Assembly: GCA_030704615.1 (NCBI GenBank)
Contig: CM060731.1
Span: 20,586,001-20,650,000, forward strand
DNA from: Takakia lepidozioides
Taxonomy: Eukaryota; Streptophyta; Takakiopsida; Takakiales; Takakiaceae
Direction: 5' to 3'
DNA length: 64,000 nt
Position numbers and translations under genes: made by a program. This document shows, one piece after another, positions 47,480 through 60,217 of this stretch (position 1 is its first letter; the number at the start of each line of letters is the position of its first letter). The notes below the pieces were generated by a model. The model was not told where the DNA came from and ran no database searches. It saw nothing but the letters and a program-made list of their open reading frames with translations.

Positions 47480-49689
47480 TTGTGCTCCCTTAATACTAGA
47501 TTGGTACATGATGTGATTGTTTCTTATTAACATCCAGAATAGGATTTGAAAACCAGCACCTAATTGTAGGAAGGTATATCCAGTAGGATCCTGGAGTGTA
47601 GAATGCAAGTCAGTATAGTGGATGAGACAACTGGTTCTTGAAGTCGTCTGTTTTACAAGTAGAGAGATTCGCAGTTAGGAGGACCAATAAACCAGTAGGT
47701 AGTTACCTTTACAATGGGTCTGAAGTCGTTAAAAGATAAATGGCACCCATTTTCTGTAGCTATTATTTAATTTGCAATGTGATATCAACAAAGCCAGCTC
47801 TAACAGTTTGGATTGATCTTCAGGCGTGGAAGATAGATTAAGATTAGCTATGTGTTTTATTGAAATGGTATCTTCCGAGTATTGCGGCCATTTCACAGCT
47901 TCACTGATTGTTTTGTTTAGCTCTTTGATCCCAAAGACGAGGATTGACACTCATTTTGAAATGAGAAAGTCCAACACTTGGCAGCACACATGGCTGAATG
48001 ATCACACAGGCCCTCTCCAGATGTGATCTTTCATACACTGAGGGACAAACCCACAAACCTGCACACATGATTAGCACTAGGGTTTGGCTTCTTTGTGAAT
48101 TTTCTTCGGTGTCAGTTGTGTGCCTGACTAATGATTGTGAATTTTGATGATTGTAAATTGTTTGTTTGTCCTAAAAAAAAAAAAAATAAAGGAAGGAAAC
48201 CTGGGAGCATCTATTTTTTTCTTAGTAAAAGGGCAGACTGTGTCTTATTGAATATAAATGTTTTGTTTGTCACATTCACATTGAGATCTGAGTCCCAAAC
48301 TGCAAAGCCTCTGCCGCATGATTTTGGAGCAACGACGTGTGGGAGATATTGAATTTCAAGTATTTTTCATTAGTGGAACTTGGAAGTTCCTTAAAAATAG
48401 AAAATTGGGTGTTTTTGGAATATAAAACGATGACACAATATGTGTGCTGAACAACACAGGCCACACTACCTAGTAGAAGCAAAGAAACAACCTAAGAAAC
48501 AATGTCTTGACAGCTTCTGAAGGACAAAACTAGAAGCTTTGTGTTCATGCAAGGTCATCATATGCTCAACTCGGGTCAGACTCCATCGGCACTCTTGCCC
48601 TAGAAGCCCCCTTCAAAAGCAAGTACGACCATGCGGTGTGAAGTCATTTAAAGGGGCATACAGGGGTGAGCATATAAATGGATCTAAGTCAATTTTTATG
48701 GAGGAGTTCATTCTAAGCAGACAGATGGGTCTCCTTGAAGTCAAATACCCACATACCGTAGAGTCCTTCCAAGTCCGGCGTCTATTAATTAATAATTTTG
48801 TTTATCTGAAATATTCAGAAAAGTAATGACCTCAATGTCGAAACGATAAAGAATTTCGCGTTAGGGTTATCCTATAGAGGATACACCCTAATTACCTCCG
48901 TAGAGGTAATTTAAATGTATGTGAACAACTTATTCAAAAATTGTAAAAATGTAAATTTAGGTGCCGGACCTACTTTCTCTGAGATTATTAAGTATTCGGC
49001 AGCAATCGCCGGACATCGAAGGACTCTCCGGTACATACTAGAAGCCAAGTTTTGGTTGATTCATAACGAGGTTGGGTAAACTTTGTTGATTCAGATCAAG
49101 GTTGGGTAGTGTGTGAGTAAGCTCAGCGAGCATGAGCAAAAGAGGATATACCAGAAATTCCAAGAATATTCTTGAAAAGATGCGCTAGCGGAACTAAAAT
49201 GTGCAAGTTGTGTTCACGAGCATACTTGTGGTGAGCACAAACCACACGAAGAGAAATAATATTTTGCTAGCAAAATGCATTATTTCGCTAGAAAAACCTG
49301 ATACCTTGATTTTGTTCATGAAACCCGTTGTTTGCCTCAGTAGTATATGTGCCTATTCCGCATTAGGGTTTTGGGTTTTGGGACAGAAATAGGCACAAAA
49401 ACCTTATAAATGAACCGTGTCTCTATATCCGCCAATGATTTAATTCCATTTTGAAAATATATAATTCCTGTGACCGCGGTTTAAAAATATAAAATCCCCA
49501 TGACCCTGGGTTTGTGCTCACGTGAGCGCTGCGCTCACGTCCTACCAACCCCCATTCAGAACCATTGCTTTCCTGCCACCACCAGTTACTCCCCCAAAAA
49601 CTCAGCTCAACTACTCTCTCTACTAAATGTTGGGAAGAAAAATAAGTCTTTCTTTCATTGAATATTGGACCACCTCACCCACCACCATA
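47480..49689. other. 3' flank of mtEF-G and intergenic DNA
   Basis: Presumed mtEF-G 3' UTR, then AT-rich spacer with a 14-A tract near 48173-48186. 48860-48912 contains two adjacent short hairpins (ATCCTATAGAGGAT and ATTACCTCCGTAGAGGTAAT). No gene recognised. Confidence 0.35.
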
Positions 49690-49940
49690 TTACAGTTTTT
49701 TTTATTTTTATGTTTTTCAAATGGAACACCTGGAAGATAGCTCACAAATCAGGCCCCTTAATTATAACTTAGTGAGCGGAAAAAATAACCTCTTTCAGAG
49801 TAATCTCGCCGTGAACGCTTTCGCATGGGACACCGCCCAAGGGAAGGAGAACATACCACAGCCATCAAGGTATTTGACCCGAGAATCATCTGGGTGGCAC
49901 TTAGCGCACTATCCGACTGAGCTACCAACTGTTGGTCACA
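49690..49940 (-). mobile_element. Probable tRNA-derived SINE
   Basis: On the minus strand from about 49930, GGTAGCTCAGTCGGATAGTG resembles a tRNA D arm and pol III box A, and GGGTCAAATACC at 49869-49880 resembles box B about 45 bp downstream. The intervening sequence does not fold into a good anticodon arm, so it is not a working tRNA. An unrelated body of ~160 bp follows, then an A-rich tail (TTTTTTTTATTTTT on the plus strand, 49691-49705). Target duplication not found. Confidence 0.45.
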
Positions 49941-51294
49941 GCTTTAATTGGAATCAATTTGATCAACCACCAGTTCGGAAGGTTTGTCCGTTTGATGTCC
50001 TTTCCGTTGGGAGTACTCTTCCAATGGCCGAGCTAGTAATCCAGAAACCTCGGACTTGATTTCAAGGCCGAGAAGGGCTTGATCTGCAGAGACCCTCCCA
50101 CAAAATAGAAGAGGCCAATTCTCAGTACGTGAATTTGAGCCTGCGATCACACACCACTTCAACCGGCCGGTGCGGTTGCTGTCCCACGACTACTGGCGGT
50201 CACCAGTGTACGGGTACCAAGTCACTGTTATCTGATGACGGGCTATCGCAGGTTTTTCCAGAAAGTTCAGATAACTGTGGGCCCTTTTCAGAAAATAGAA
50301 ATAGGCAGCGAACGGTGGGTGACCGGAGCATCCGGCGGTGGGGGATGCGAGAAAACGTTTGGAGCGGCCGAAATAAAACCCCTTGGGTATGGGCCGCGCT
50401 CCATGGGCCAGGCTATCCCACCTTTTATGGCCAGCAGGCCGCGCTATCGCAGGCATGCTCGCACACCAATTGCTGCTGTGCTGGCGTGCCATCTGCAGTG
50501 CCGTGTCGCATCCACACTTTGCTGCAATTGCAATGGAGCAGACAAAGTTGTGCAATTTTGAGCAGTGTTGGGGATCATCTGTTGAAAGGTTTTCGTGGTC
50601 GTTTCTGATGAGTACAGATTTTGCATGTAGGTGCAGGTTTTGCATGTAGATGCAGATAATGGTTGATCGAGAGATGAATGTTTGTCCAGAGTGTTGCATT
50701 TTGTGATTAGGAGGTTTGAAAATGGGGAGGAGCGTGGATTTGTCAAGAATGTGGAGTGTCTCAGCTGGAAGGGTTTTGGTGAACCTGTGCGATGACGGGG
50801 AACCGGGGCACAGATCTGTGCTGGCTATGAGCGGAGTTGTGGAAGTAGCAGATAATGAGGATGCGTGAAAGTGATGCTGGGGAAACTGCTGTTATGACAT
50901 ATGAATTTCTGCGTTGTTGGAACCCTAAGTGTGTGGGACGCACTTAATTGATTTGGAGAGACATGACACGGATTTGGGTTCTATGGTTGTACTGCCTGAT
51001 GAGGTCAGGAGCAGGGGTTTTGAGGGTAAGGTCCTACAAAAGTGACAATGGCAGTGGACATGTTTGGTAATTATCGGGCCGCGGATTTGATTACTCAATA
51101 GCAGCGTTAGAGAGGGCCGGCAGGGGTGAGATTGCATGGAGCGATCTGGGAAGGCGTGCGGATATTTTTGTGGTTCAAATTAGCGGAAGCAGGTGATATT
51201 ACTTGTTCCTCGTTGTAAGGGAATGTCGTGGGACAGCTCGATGTGGCAGCAGACAGACTAATTTACATCAACCAGAAGTGTGAGAGGGTCAGGG
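49941..51294. other. No recognisable gene; upstream region of the next gene
   Basis: Several overlapping open frames in all directions between 49940 and 50750, none recognised. 50750-51294 is the likely promoter and leader of the gene starting at 51295. Confidence 0.3.
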
Positions 51295-54200
51295 ATGCTG
51301 TTATGGGTATTGCTGGTGGTGGTAGGTCTGGCGGTGGTAGGTGTTCTGGCAGTTTTTATCTCGGTCCACATCCTGGAGCACCATTCTGAGCAAAAATGTG
51401 CGCGTGCACACAACCTCGTTCTCCGGGCATCCAGGCAGCAACACCACGAGTACCTTCGGTCAGGAGGCGGAGAAACGGGGCAGCTGTGTTGTGTGTGTGG
51501 GAATGTGCGCAATCGGCGATTGCAGCCACAGGGAACCTATGGCGCTGCGGATTCGCATGCAAAAATCCCTCAGGGTGCGGGTGCGGCTGTGGGACTGTTA
51601 CAGCCCCTTGTGGATGGGCGGTATGGCAAGTCACCAACTTCAGCCAGCCGCAGGGGCATTGCCTCTGGCTTTCAAGGGGGCTGGTTCAATACCAGGGGGT
51701 TTTTCAGAGGGACAGGAAATATGGCCAGAAACAATGGAGTCGTCAAAGAAATTGATGCACAGTCTGCAGGGGCTGTTTCTGTGGCATCCACTGTTGTAGC
51801 AGAGGCTGCCACAGCTGGGTCCACAGTTGCTGCATTTGCCGCAGGAAGCAGTGCCACAAGTGGATTGAACTCTGGCTCCATGACCACCATCACTACCACT
51901 ATCACCACCACCAGTTCTACCTCAACCCCTTCTTCAACTACGAGTGTCTCTGCCCCTCCATCATGTGGTCAGTGTGATTTCATCATTAGTTCCATTGACA
52001 TTTGAAGCTAATTTGCAGGTTTTTTTCTACTCCAAGCAATATGTATGCTAATTTTGACACATAATATGCCATTATTAGTGGGGTTTACTCCTCACTGACT
52101 GGGGACTGCATGAGCAATTCTATTATTCTGTTGTGTGATAGTCAACATGAAAATAACCCAAATTACTGAGCTGCAGTCAGATTGGAACAGAATGCTGGTT
52201 GATATGTCAGGCAGGCCAATGACTGGTGAAAGGTCGCCCTGGGGCTTGTTGCCAATTTCTTTCAAGCGACTGGAAGGTACAATAATATGACAAAGTGAAC
52301 TTTGGCTTGGGTGCAGGTGTTGGCAATGGTGGGAGTTTGGAGGGGGCCACAAAGCAGGTTCCGCAAAGGAGGCTTGTGCTGGAGATCCTCATGTCGCCTT
52401 CGGGTAACACTTACACTGATAGACTAGATCAGGTCAAGAAGTTTTAGAAGTGGAGATAAGGTTGCTTCAGATCCTGGAACCATGTCTCTGGCAATTCCTT
52501 TGGATGGAGCATTGCATGGAGCTTGTGGTGTGTTGATAAGCATGTATGAACTGTGTATGACACCTGCAGTCCCAGCAGAGTTCTCAAAACACTTAGAATA
52601 GCACATGAGTATGTAGATCAAGCAGCAAATTGACTTCATGACTAGTATCTTTAATCCAACTTCAAATTAAGCTTGTATGGTACGTCATAAGATGGTGAAA
52701 CCCCATTCTGCTGGAGAAGCCTGGTAGGAGCATTGCAAGACTAATGTTGAGTTCATATTAGATGAATTTGTTGTTGGAGTCAATGCTGTCTGTATGGCCT
52801 GAAATTAGTCCTTCGATGAATACAGGGGATGGACAAGGAGGGAATATTCCTCGGGCCACTGGGGTAAGGTTGAAGCTGGAACCAAGTTCATATTTAGAGA
52901 GCCTGGCAGCAGCTGCTTCTTTGGGTTGTGAAAAATTACCCCAGCATGGCGAGGCTGAAATGGCAGCAGGTATCACGGTTTTGGGTTTCCTGGCTCCATC
53001 ATATGTATTGAGTACTTCTCTAGCTACATAGATATCACATCAAGGGTGGAGGAAGGTATGGATCTATATTAATTGTCTAAAGATATTATGAGATGCAAAG
53101 TCATCAGTACCAAAATATCCAAATATTTTCCGCAGGTGCTGTTTTACCAACAGACCTTACAAGCACAATTTGTGAAGCAGTGCCATCAGAATCAAATGCA
53201 GATACTACTGGCGGCTTCACTGGGAACCCTTGTGCTGCCAGATGTGGAAACCCAAGGCCAGGGACCAATCAAGCAGGCACCTTGCCTGCATTTCCAGGGG
53301 AAGGGCAGAGGGGGGATTTTGATTCATCAAGGATGCAGTTAGGGAACGGTGCAGGGGTTGCTTTGACAAGAGCATGTACTCGACCTAATTTTGCAGTGGT
53401 ACATAGTGAAGAACGAGAATGTGTTCATTTGGGAGCTATGACTGGAGGGGCAGTTGCTGCAGGTTCTATGGGCCAGAAGGGTGCAGGCCTTGCTTCACCG
53501 TATGTCTCTTGTGTCACTCTGACTGCTGGCAAGCCTAAGGCCAATGGGCATGTAGGTGGAGTTGCACTGGCAAGTACCAGTTCCAAGCTGAAAGTAAAGG
53601 GAGGAGGTTCTCTCTCTACAACTGGAAATACAGCCATCAGCTTGAATGGGCTCTCAGCGCTAGCGGCAGTCTGTCCTTTGAGCGCTCCAGGCCAAACATT
53701 TCCAATGAATAGAAGTCCAGTCAATCACCAGGCCTCCTTGAATACAGCATTGGATGGTTTGGGCTCTTTGAGGATAAGCCTCTTGGAGCCTGGCACAAAG
53801 GGGAGAACATCAAAAGAATGTACTAAGGGGGTTACAGCAGACATAGCATCAGCATTGGCAGCACTAAATGTTGATTCAATTGGTGGAAAAGGAGTGGGCT
53901 TGGGCTCCGGACTTGTACCAGCAGCAATGTTGGCAGATGCATCAGGGAAGTGCTACTTTCCAGAGGGGTCCTGCAGCAAGGCAGTGATCGATTTTCTTCT
54001 TGAGGAGGAGGGTCAGGGGGAAGGAAGTGGCTCTGAACAAGGTACACAAACTGAGGATACTAGTAGCCATTTCATATTTCAGAAATGGATTTCACAGAAA
54101 TTAGGTAGGATCCGCATCTCCAAATCCAGTATCTCCCAACATGCAGACATTCCTCTGAAGATATGCATTGGAATACTCAAGATATGCATTGGAAAATTCT

Positions 54201-56763
54201 GAAGATGTACGAACTATTAGACCCCCACATCAAACCCATATTTGCAAAGCTTCTTAGTTATGAAGCACTGTTGAGGAGGGAGGAGTGGATTGATTTATGC
54301 TATAACTCCAACAACCAATGAGATGGAGTGCACTTGAAGCCAGGACAACTATGATGTGACCAATGTGAACCAACCACTCAGCTATCTGTAAAGGTTTATG
54401 CTTTGAAATTGAATGGGTTCTTGGATTGTTGTTGCAGGTATTGAAGAAGGAGATGAGCACCAGCCTGCGGGTCCGAAAGGGGGAGAAGGATGCGATGAAG
54501 TTGATGCAGATGGCAAGAAGAAAGAGAAGAAGAAGAAGAAGAATCGTGGGAGAAGGCATAAGGCAAAAGCAGCAGCAGCTGCAGCTGCAGCAAGTGCGGA
54601 AGTTACACATGAACAACAAGAGCCAGAGAAGATTACAGTAGAGCTGCCTGAACCTCAAATGCTGGCATCCTCTTCAGAGGTTGAAGTAGGTTGCATTTGT
54701 GGGACGGCCAAGGGGGGTTGCCATAGCAGCAGCTGTCCCTACCCCTTTACCTCTTCAGGAAGCATGGTGCAGCGAAAGATCAAGGAGCAGTATGACGAGC
54801 TGGTGCGATCAAATTCTGCAAAGACTCTCACCCTTGCACAGGTTCTCCTGCCCTTCAATGTTTGCATGGATGCCCTGCTTGGGAATTTCAATTTTTGCAG
54901 TGCTCTCGATATGATTATGTAAGGTTTTAGAAAGACAATACTAGACATGGTCTGCTATCTTGCTGGAGCAGATGGAACGGACTTAGAGGCATGCTAGTGT
55001 TTCGGGAGTCCAATTTAAGGAGGTAGAAGCCAATTGCTTGGATTTGGTGTACTGTCACCCACTACCAGTTTCCACAGTCAAGTTGCAATGGCAGACTCTT
55101 ATATGGTTGGGACGCTGCAGGTGGGACGTTTCACAACATGCTTAGTTGAGGCTAAATCCGCTCTGCAGCAAAAGTAAGTGTTTCTTTTTGCACCACAGTT
55201 GCTCTAATGAAGGGTAGTACAGTGAGCTGGACTTCTAGTTACACTCTCCAATCTGAGCACAGTACTCGTGTTGATAGGTCATGAGACATTTGAGGTTGCC
55301 GAATATTACGATTAATGTGCATTGGTGCAGGGATGGGTTCTCGATGTCTGTAATCCAATCGTTTTCAACTCATGCTTTCTGGAGTAATGCTTATTCCATT
55401 TTTTTTTCTGACGGGAAAACTATGAGCGACTTGTGTTCTCCACAGGTCAGACACAATACAAAGGAGATTTACAATCGCAAAATCCCTGCTAGCTAAGGCA
55501 GACAAATCGTCATTTGACCGTCTGTGCGGGCAGGTAACCTTCATCTATGTTTTAATGTTCTGGAAGCCATGGACAGAGCCGTGGATGATTTGTCTAGAGG
55601 GAATTTGCTGAAATAAAACCGTATGTTAACGTAGGGAGGCCCTTGTTTTTTCTTAAACCTGGTATAAAATAGCTGGGCATTAACTACATTTAAAACCTAC
55701 TCATAGTTGGAGGGTGTCAAGGTGTTTCTATGTTGAAAACGTTCTGCCAGATGCTTGGCAATGCCAAGCCGGTGCGATTGTCTTGAAAGGGCAGAGCACT
55801 TTATGTTGGTAGTGTATGTCCAGTCAAGTGGTGAATTCCCTCAAAGGGTATGGACTATGTCATGGTCTTACTGTGGGTTAGGTCTTGTCATATGATAAAT
55901 CACTAAGTGGCATTGAGGTGATTTTACAATTATCCAAAATGCTGGGGAAGAATGAGATGTGTTCATTCATAGCGAGGATGAAAGCACAGATGGTCCTGAC
56001 AGTCAAGTAACATTGCAAGCCATTTAGCACTGATGTGGCATTGTGGTGTGGACTCATGCAGATTTATGGCTTGGAAAATGAGCAAAAGAAACTGGAAGAG
56101 GATACAGTGGTGTACAATCGCTTGCAGGAGCAACTCAAGCTCTCCCCTGCTTACCAAAAGGTTGCAGCCCCTTTTGTTGCTTCACAGATTTCTTTGGTTA
56201 TTGGATGAAAAATCAAAGGAAAAATGGGCATACATTTTCTCACTGATTAGAGCTGAGAGCTTTTGGGAGTTTGCCATTGCCACAAAGAACTGTCTTAGCC
56301 CTGCTTGCAGTGGTAGTTGTTATGTTCTTGGCAACCTGCAGTATAGCGTCCTTATTTGCTCTCATGTTGTAACATGCTCTACATAAATGCAGGGGGTTGC
56401 CTACATGCTAGTTACTCTCTTCACTGTGAAAGTCTCTGGTAGAGATCAAATGCTTATTGATCCTTGTTACATTCACGACAGTCACTGGTGCACCACCGCC
56501 AATGTCTGATGTTGCCATCGCCCACCTTTTCGTTGTGTTTTGAAGATGCTGGAGTATGGCCGTACACACTTTGAGTTGCAGCCTAACACTGGGCAGCTGA
56601 TTGAGAAACTTGATGCTGAAGATGTTGAGATCTCCTTTGAGGAGCTGCTAGCCCAAGAGAAGAAGGATTCATTTTGGTACGCGATCTCATTTTCTGTACT
56701 CATGATTTTCACATTTAACTTAGTTGTCCTCTGTTCCACAGGTCTTGCTTTCAGGTGAAGTAG
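51295..56763 (+). CDS. Conserved-looking plant protein of unknown function, membrane-anchored, ~868 residues
   Basis: I do not know a function. Exons proposed: 51295-51967, 52317-52403, 52826-52969, 53136-54041, 54438-54841, 55121-55173, 55446-55533, 56062-56160, 56546-56676, 56742-56763. The first five junctions are all phase 1 until the phase-0 border at 54841; total 868 residues. The N terminus MLLWVLLVVVGLAVVGVLAV is a strong membrane segment or signal anchor. The middle (about 100-600) is Ser/Gly/Ala/Thr-rich and probably disordered. A Lys-rich stretch followed by an Ala run occurs near 615-655. The C-terminal ~150 residues are charged and helical (QRKIKEQYDELVRSN, VEAKSALQQK, DTIQRRFTIAKSLLAKADKS, QIYGLENEQKKLEED, LKLSPAYQKMLEYG) and end in SFEELLAQEKKDSFW. 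This block looks like a conserved plant domain I cannot name. Exons 2 and 3 are in-frame cassettes and could be alternatively spliced. Confidence 0.65.
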
Positions 56764-58585
56764 TGGATCCACCTGTCCAAGATACACATGTGTGACCACT
56801 CATGTGGAGATTTGTTTGTCTATTTGATTCCCCATCCTGATTATGAACAAAGGTCTGAAGGCACCAAAGCTGGTCACCAAGCAGTGGTCCTAGTTGAACT
56901 TGATACGTTGCAAGAACTCCACTGATGTTCTGGCACTTGGAAACTTCCTGCAGGCAAAAGCATGGGCCTACAAGGTCATCAGTGCAGGTTAGCTGAGGTT
57001 GTCGAAGCTACCCGGCCGACTCACCCAGAAATCTGCTTCAAAGAGATTTTGCTCCAGATTCCTTGTAAGGTCCGCGGAAGCCATACATTACTGTGCCGAG
57101 AAGTCTTACGAGACGAAAGATTTTCTCAGAAACACAAAACCAGTGATGAAAGGGGGCATCTTCCTGAAAGGATCTTTGAGAGGGCTTCCATGAGTGTCCC
57201 CACAAGCTTTTCTCCTTGTCAGTGTCTTCACACTTGCAGCTGGGGAGGGTATCTGTTGATGCATCAGGTTTGATAGGGGTTTTGGGCTTTGTGGAGTATA
57301 CCTAGTAATTGGTTTGCTTGAGTTGCTCAACTGGTACCTGCTACAAATTCTTGTTAAACTCTGGGCTCTATCCACTTTGGGGTTTTTGTGTCCCCACAGT
57401 TCTCATCTGATGCCTGTATTGACCTCACAGTTCAGGCCCAAAAGAAATGAGGTGCAGTGACAGTACTTTTTATGTTTTCAAATAGTTTCTCACATTGCAC
57501 TACATCAAATCACTTCTCACTAGGCCACAGATTTGACTAAGGGGTCCATCTGGGTTAACTTGCTGGAAAGAGATAGGAACCTTTCCCTTAATCCTACTTA
57601 TGGTAAGAATGGAGGACATCTTGCACCAAAAGGTTTGGTGGTGACAGTTGACAGCAAGCAGAACAGTCTGTATCACACTTCTCATGTGTTGTATAGCTTC
57701 TTGTTGACACCATGAGGAGAGAAAAGATGACAGACAGCTGTCTTTGCCTAGGAGCTGAGAAGCTTAAAAAACAAGGTTTGGCTTTATGAAAGGAGATGAT
57801 TCTACTTGTCACCATTTGTGCTTCATCTTTGATGAGGGACACTGCCAGTTTTCCCGCATGTTTGGATTCTATTCAACTGTCATGGTCTACATAGTCAGCG
57901 GAGATCGGTTGGTTGCACCAGATATAGATGTAATAAGAACCTAATAAGAACATCAAGACTATCTAATTTAGCTGACACGGCAACTGGACCACATATATAT
58001 ATGCATACTTGTTTCCTTCAATTTGTTGGGCTAAGCAGATACAACTCAAGAAAATATAAATAAATAGATAAAAAGTTACAACTATCCAATTAAACAACAA
58101 TAATGCCCATCACCACTTCTTCCCAAGTAGCGGACAAAGCCCATGAAGGGTCAGAGTACTTTTTACTACCGGCTCCCCTCTAGCATGTCGACTAAAGGCT
58201 GTTTGAATGTCTCAGCAGCTATACACAACAAGCTGTCTCGCAAAAGTAGTTTCGTGCCCCCTTGGATATACCCAGTTCTGATCTGTATTGCATGTAGCAC
58301 TTTTTAGTTAGGGCAGCAGACAACCTTCACAACAATCTACAGATGGTCATCATCTCAGGCACACATATCTGCACATCTGAAAATTTGGTAGTAACATAGA
58401 CCTAATACAGCCAAATCTTTGCTGTATGCTCGCCTAAAATCTCACTAATGATCACCTCTAGAGAATTCAAAATTTAAGAGTCAAAGGAAAGTTTATACTA
58501 AAAATAAAAATTTAAACCCTTAATCCTGATCAAGATTTAAGTTTTAGAGTTAAGTAATATCACTGCATGGGATTTTATATAGCTG
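56764..58585. other. 3' flank and intergenic DNA
   Basis: Presumed 3' UTR of the unknown-function gene, then AT-rich spacer. No gene recognised before the tRNA. Confidence 0.35.
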
Positions 58586-58658
58586 GACCGTATGGCCCAA
58601 TGGATAAGGCGCTGGTCTACGGAACCAGAGATTCTGGGTTCGACTCCCAGTACGGTCG
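58586..58658 (+). tRNA. trnR-ACG: tRNA-Arg (anticodon ACG)
   Basis: 73-nt cloverleaf. The acceptor GACCGTA pairs with TACGGTC and leaves discriminator G. The D arm contains TGGCCCAATGGATAAGGCG (box A). The anticodon stem CTGGT/ACCAG encloses loop CTACGGA with ACG. The T arm CTGGG/CCCAG encloses TTCGACT (box B GGTTCGACTCC). No intron. TTTT at 58680-58683 can end pol III transcription. It reads CGU/CGC/CGA Arg codons after A34-to-inosine editing. It lies 1.56 kb upstream of the villin start codon on the same strand. Confidence 0.97.
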
Positions 58659-60217
58659 GGTGCGTGGGCTTGATCTGTCTTTTGGAAGACAACCACCTCG
58701 GATGATCTGTCATGGAGAGCATTCATTATGGGAGCTATTTGGCCTTTAAATAGTTGTACTTTTACGGGGTCCCGCAATCTTGCCTGGCTTCATTCATGTT
58801 TTGTTCGCCAATACGAAGCCATCAAAACAGTTCAGCGGCAGTGTCACCGTGATCCGGCAGTCCAGTTCTGAATACGGGACGCTGTCGATTGTGAATGTTG
58901 CGAGGGTCAGGATGGGCTTCTGTTAGGTCACCGCCAATTGTATTGCATGTGAGCAAGGCTTCAGCGAAAAAGCCAAGTGTAATCTCAATCTTAGGTGGCG
59001 CTGACATAGATCTGTGCAGGTGGTGTGTATTGATCCAGACAGCATCTGTGCGACGGATTTATGTTTCTTGAAGGCCACGATCGATGGTTGTGAACTGTAT
59101 CATCGGCTTCTCCATTGTAGTACACTACTTGCATTTGAATCTTCTTCTGTATGCGCAGGGTTGTGAATAAGTGAGTGAAAAGAGGATTCAGAACATCTGT
59201 GCTCCAATGTGTGTGAGGATTTGCTGTGAGTATCTCTCCATGTCGATCATTTTACGCATGCGGTCCTGTTTGCTGCTCTCGATACTCTTGCAAGTGTTGT
59301 GATTGCGTCGATTGCTTAAGCTTGAAGTGATTCCCATTGCGAGTCTCGACTTTGTTTTGTGTTACTGGACCTCGGTACAGATCTGTTGATGGATCTAGGA
59401 TGTTTGAGCTTCGTTGGCTTGATTTTTGTTCCATCGGTAAGGAAGGCTTCACATTGCATCTGTCGGAGACATGGATGGAACAGAGTGATCGTGAGCTCTT
59501 TTGAGACCATGACATCTTCGTAAATGGTTCTTCTTTATTTTTGCTTAAAGCAGCTGCTTTTAAATCAGAATACACGACTAGATCCTAGAGTTTTGCCCTT
59601 GAATTGTACCGTAGATGTTCACATTGTAATGTGCACATTGTAAGGGGGGTGAATGAAATGTTCCAGAGCAATCCAGTATAATAGGATCTCATTGCTGGAA
59701 ACAATCTGCCTGAATCCGGAGAGAGTTTTTTTATTTCGGCGTACAGATGTCATTAGATGCATTATTACTTGTTAGACTTGCAGCTGACAGAGCTGAGCAG
59801 ATGCAATGATTATGTGTGCAACATCGATTCCCCTAGAGAACGAGTGTCACGACTATCCTATTTTCACACTTCTATCCATATTTCCCAGGCCTGCTGCATG
59901 CAAAACGACACTTTCAGCAAAGAGATTAGAGAAATCAGCTGACCAGTTCACCTATTGTACATATATTTGACTGTCAACAAGCCATAGATAGGCAAGTACA
60001 CAGCAGCACTGGGATTGTAGATTGATATCAGAACTGATGCTTGGAAGCAAATCAGATTGGATGTAAATGTCCCAGCTCAGTACTGAACACAGGATTTTCT
60101 TTTTGATGGATTGAAGCCCATGTCTGCAGGGAGGATGTACACACTCCTGTGATGTTGGTGTAGAAGCCTAGTTTGAATGTGCTCAAACGAGTAGCAGAGG
60201 ATTAAGAGGAAGCTGCC
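58659..60217. other. Intergenic DNA and presumed leader of villin
   Basis: No coding gene recognised. The villin 5' UTR, possibly with its own intron, should lie within the last few hundred bases. Confidence 0.35.

Noticed and set aside
49869-49930. Possible tRNA gene on the minus strand
   Set aside because: D arm and box B look tRNA-like, but the acceptor and anticodon stems do not pair; better read as a SINE head.
49658-50059. 133-codon open frame with a KENIPQP string
   Set aside because: It runs antisense across the SINE-like box A, box B and A-rich tail, and I recognise no family.
53425-53724. Minus-strand open frame opposite the unknown-function gene
   Set aside because: Antisense shadow of an open Gly/Ala/Ser-rich exon; no motif.
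54687-54758. Possible 72-bp intron inside the exon 54438-54841 of the unknown-function gene
   Set aside because: GT and AG are present, but removing it breaks the frame that leads into the conserved tail.
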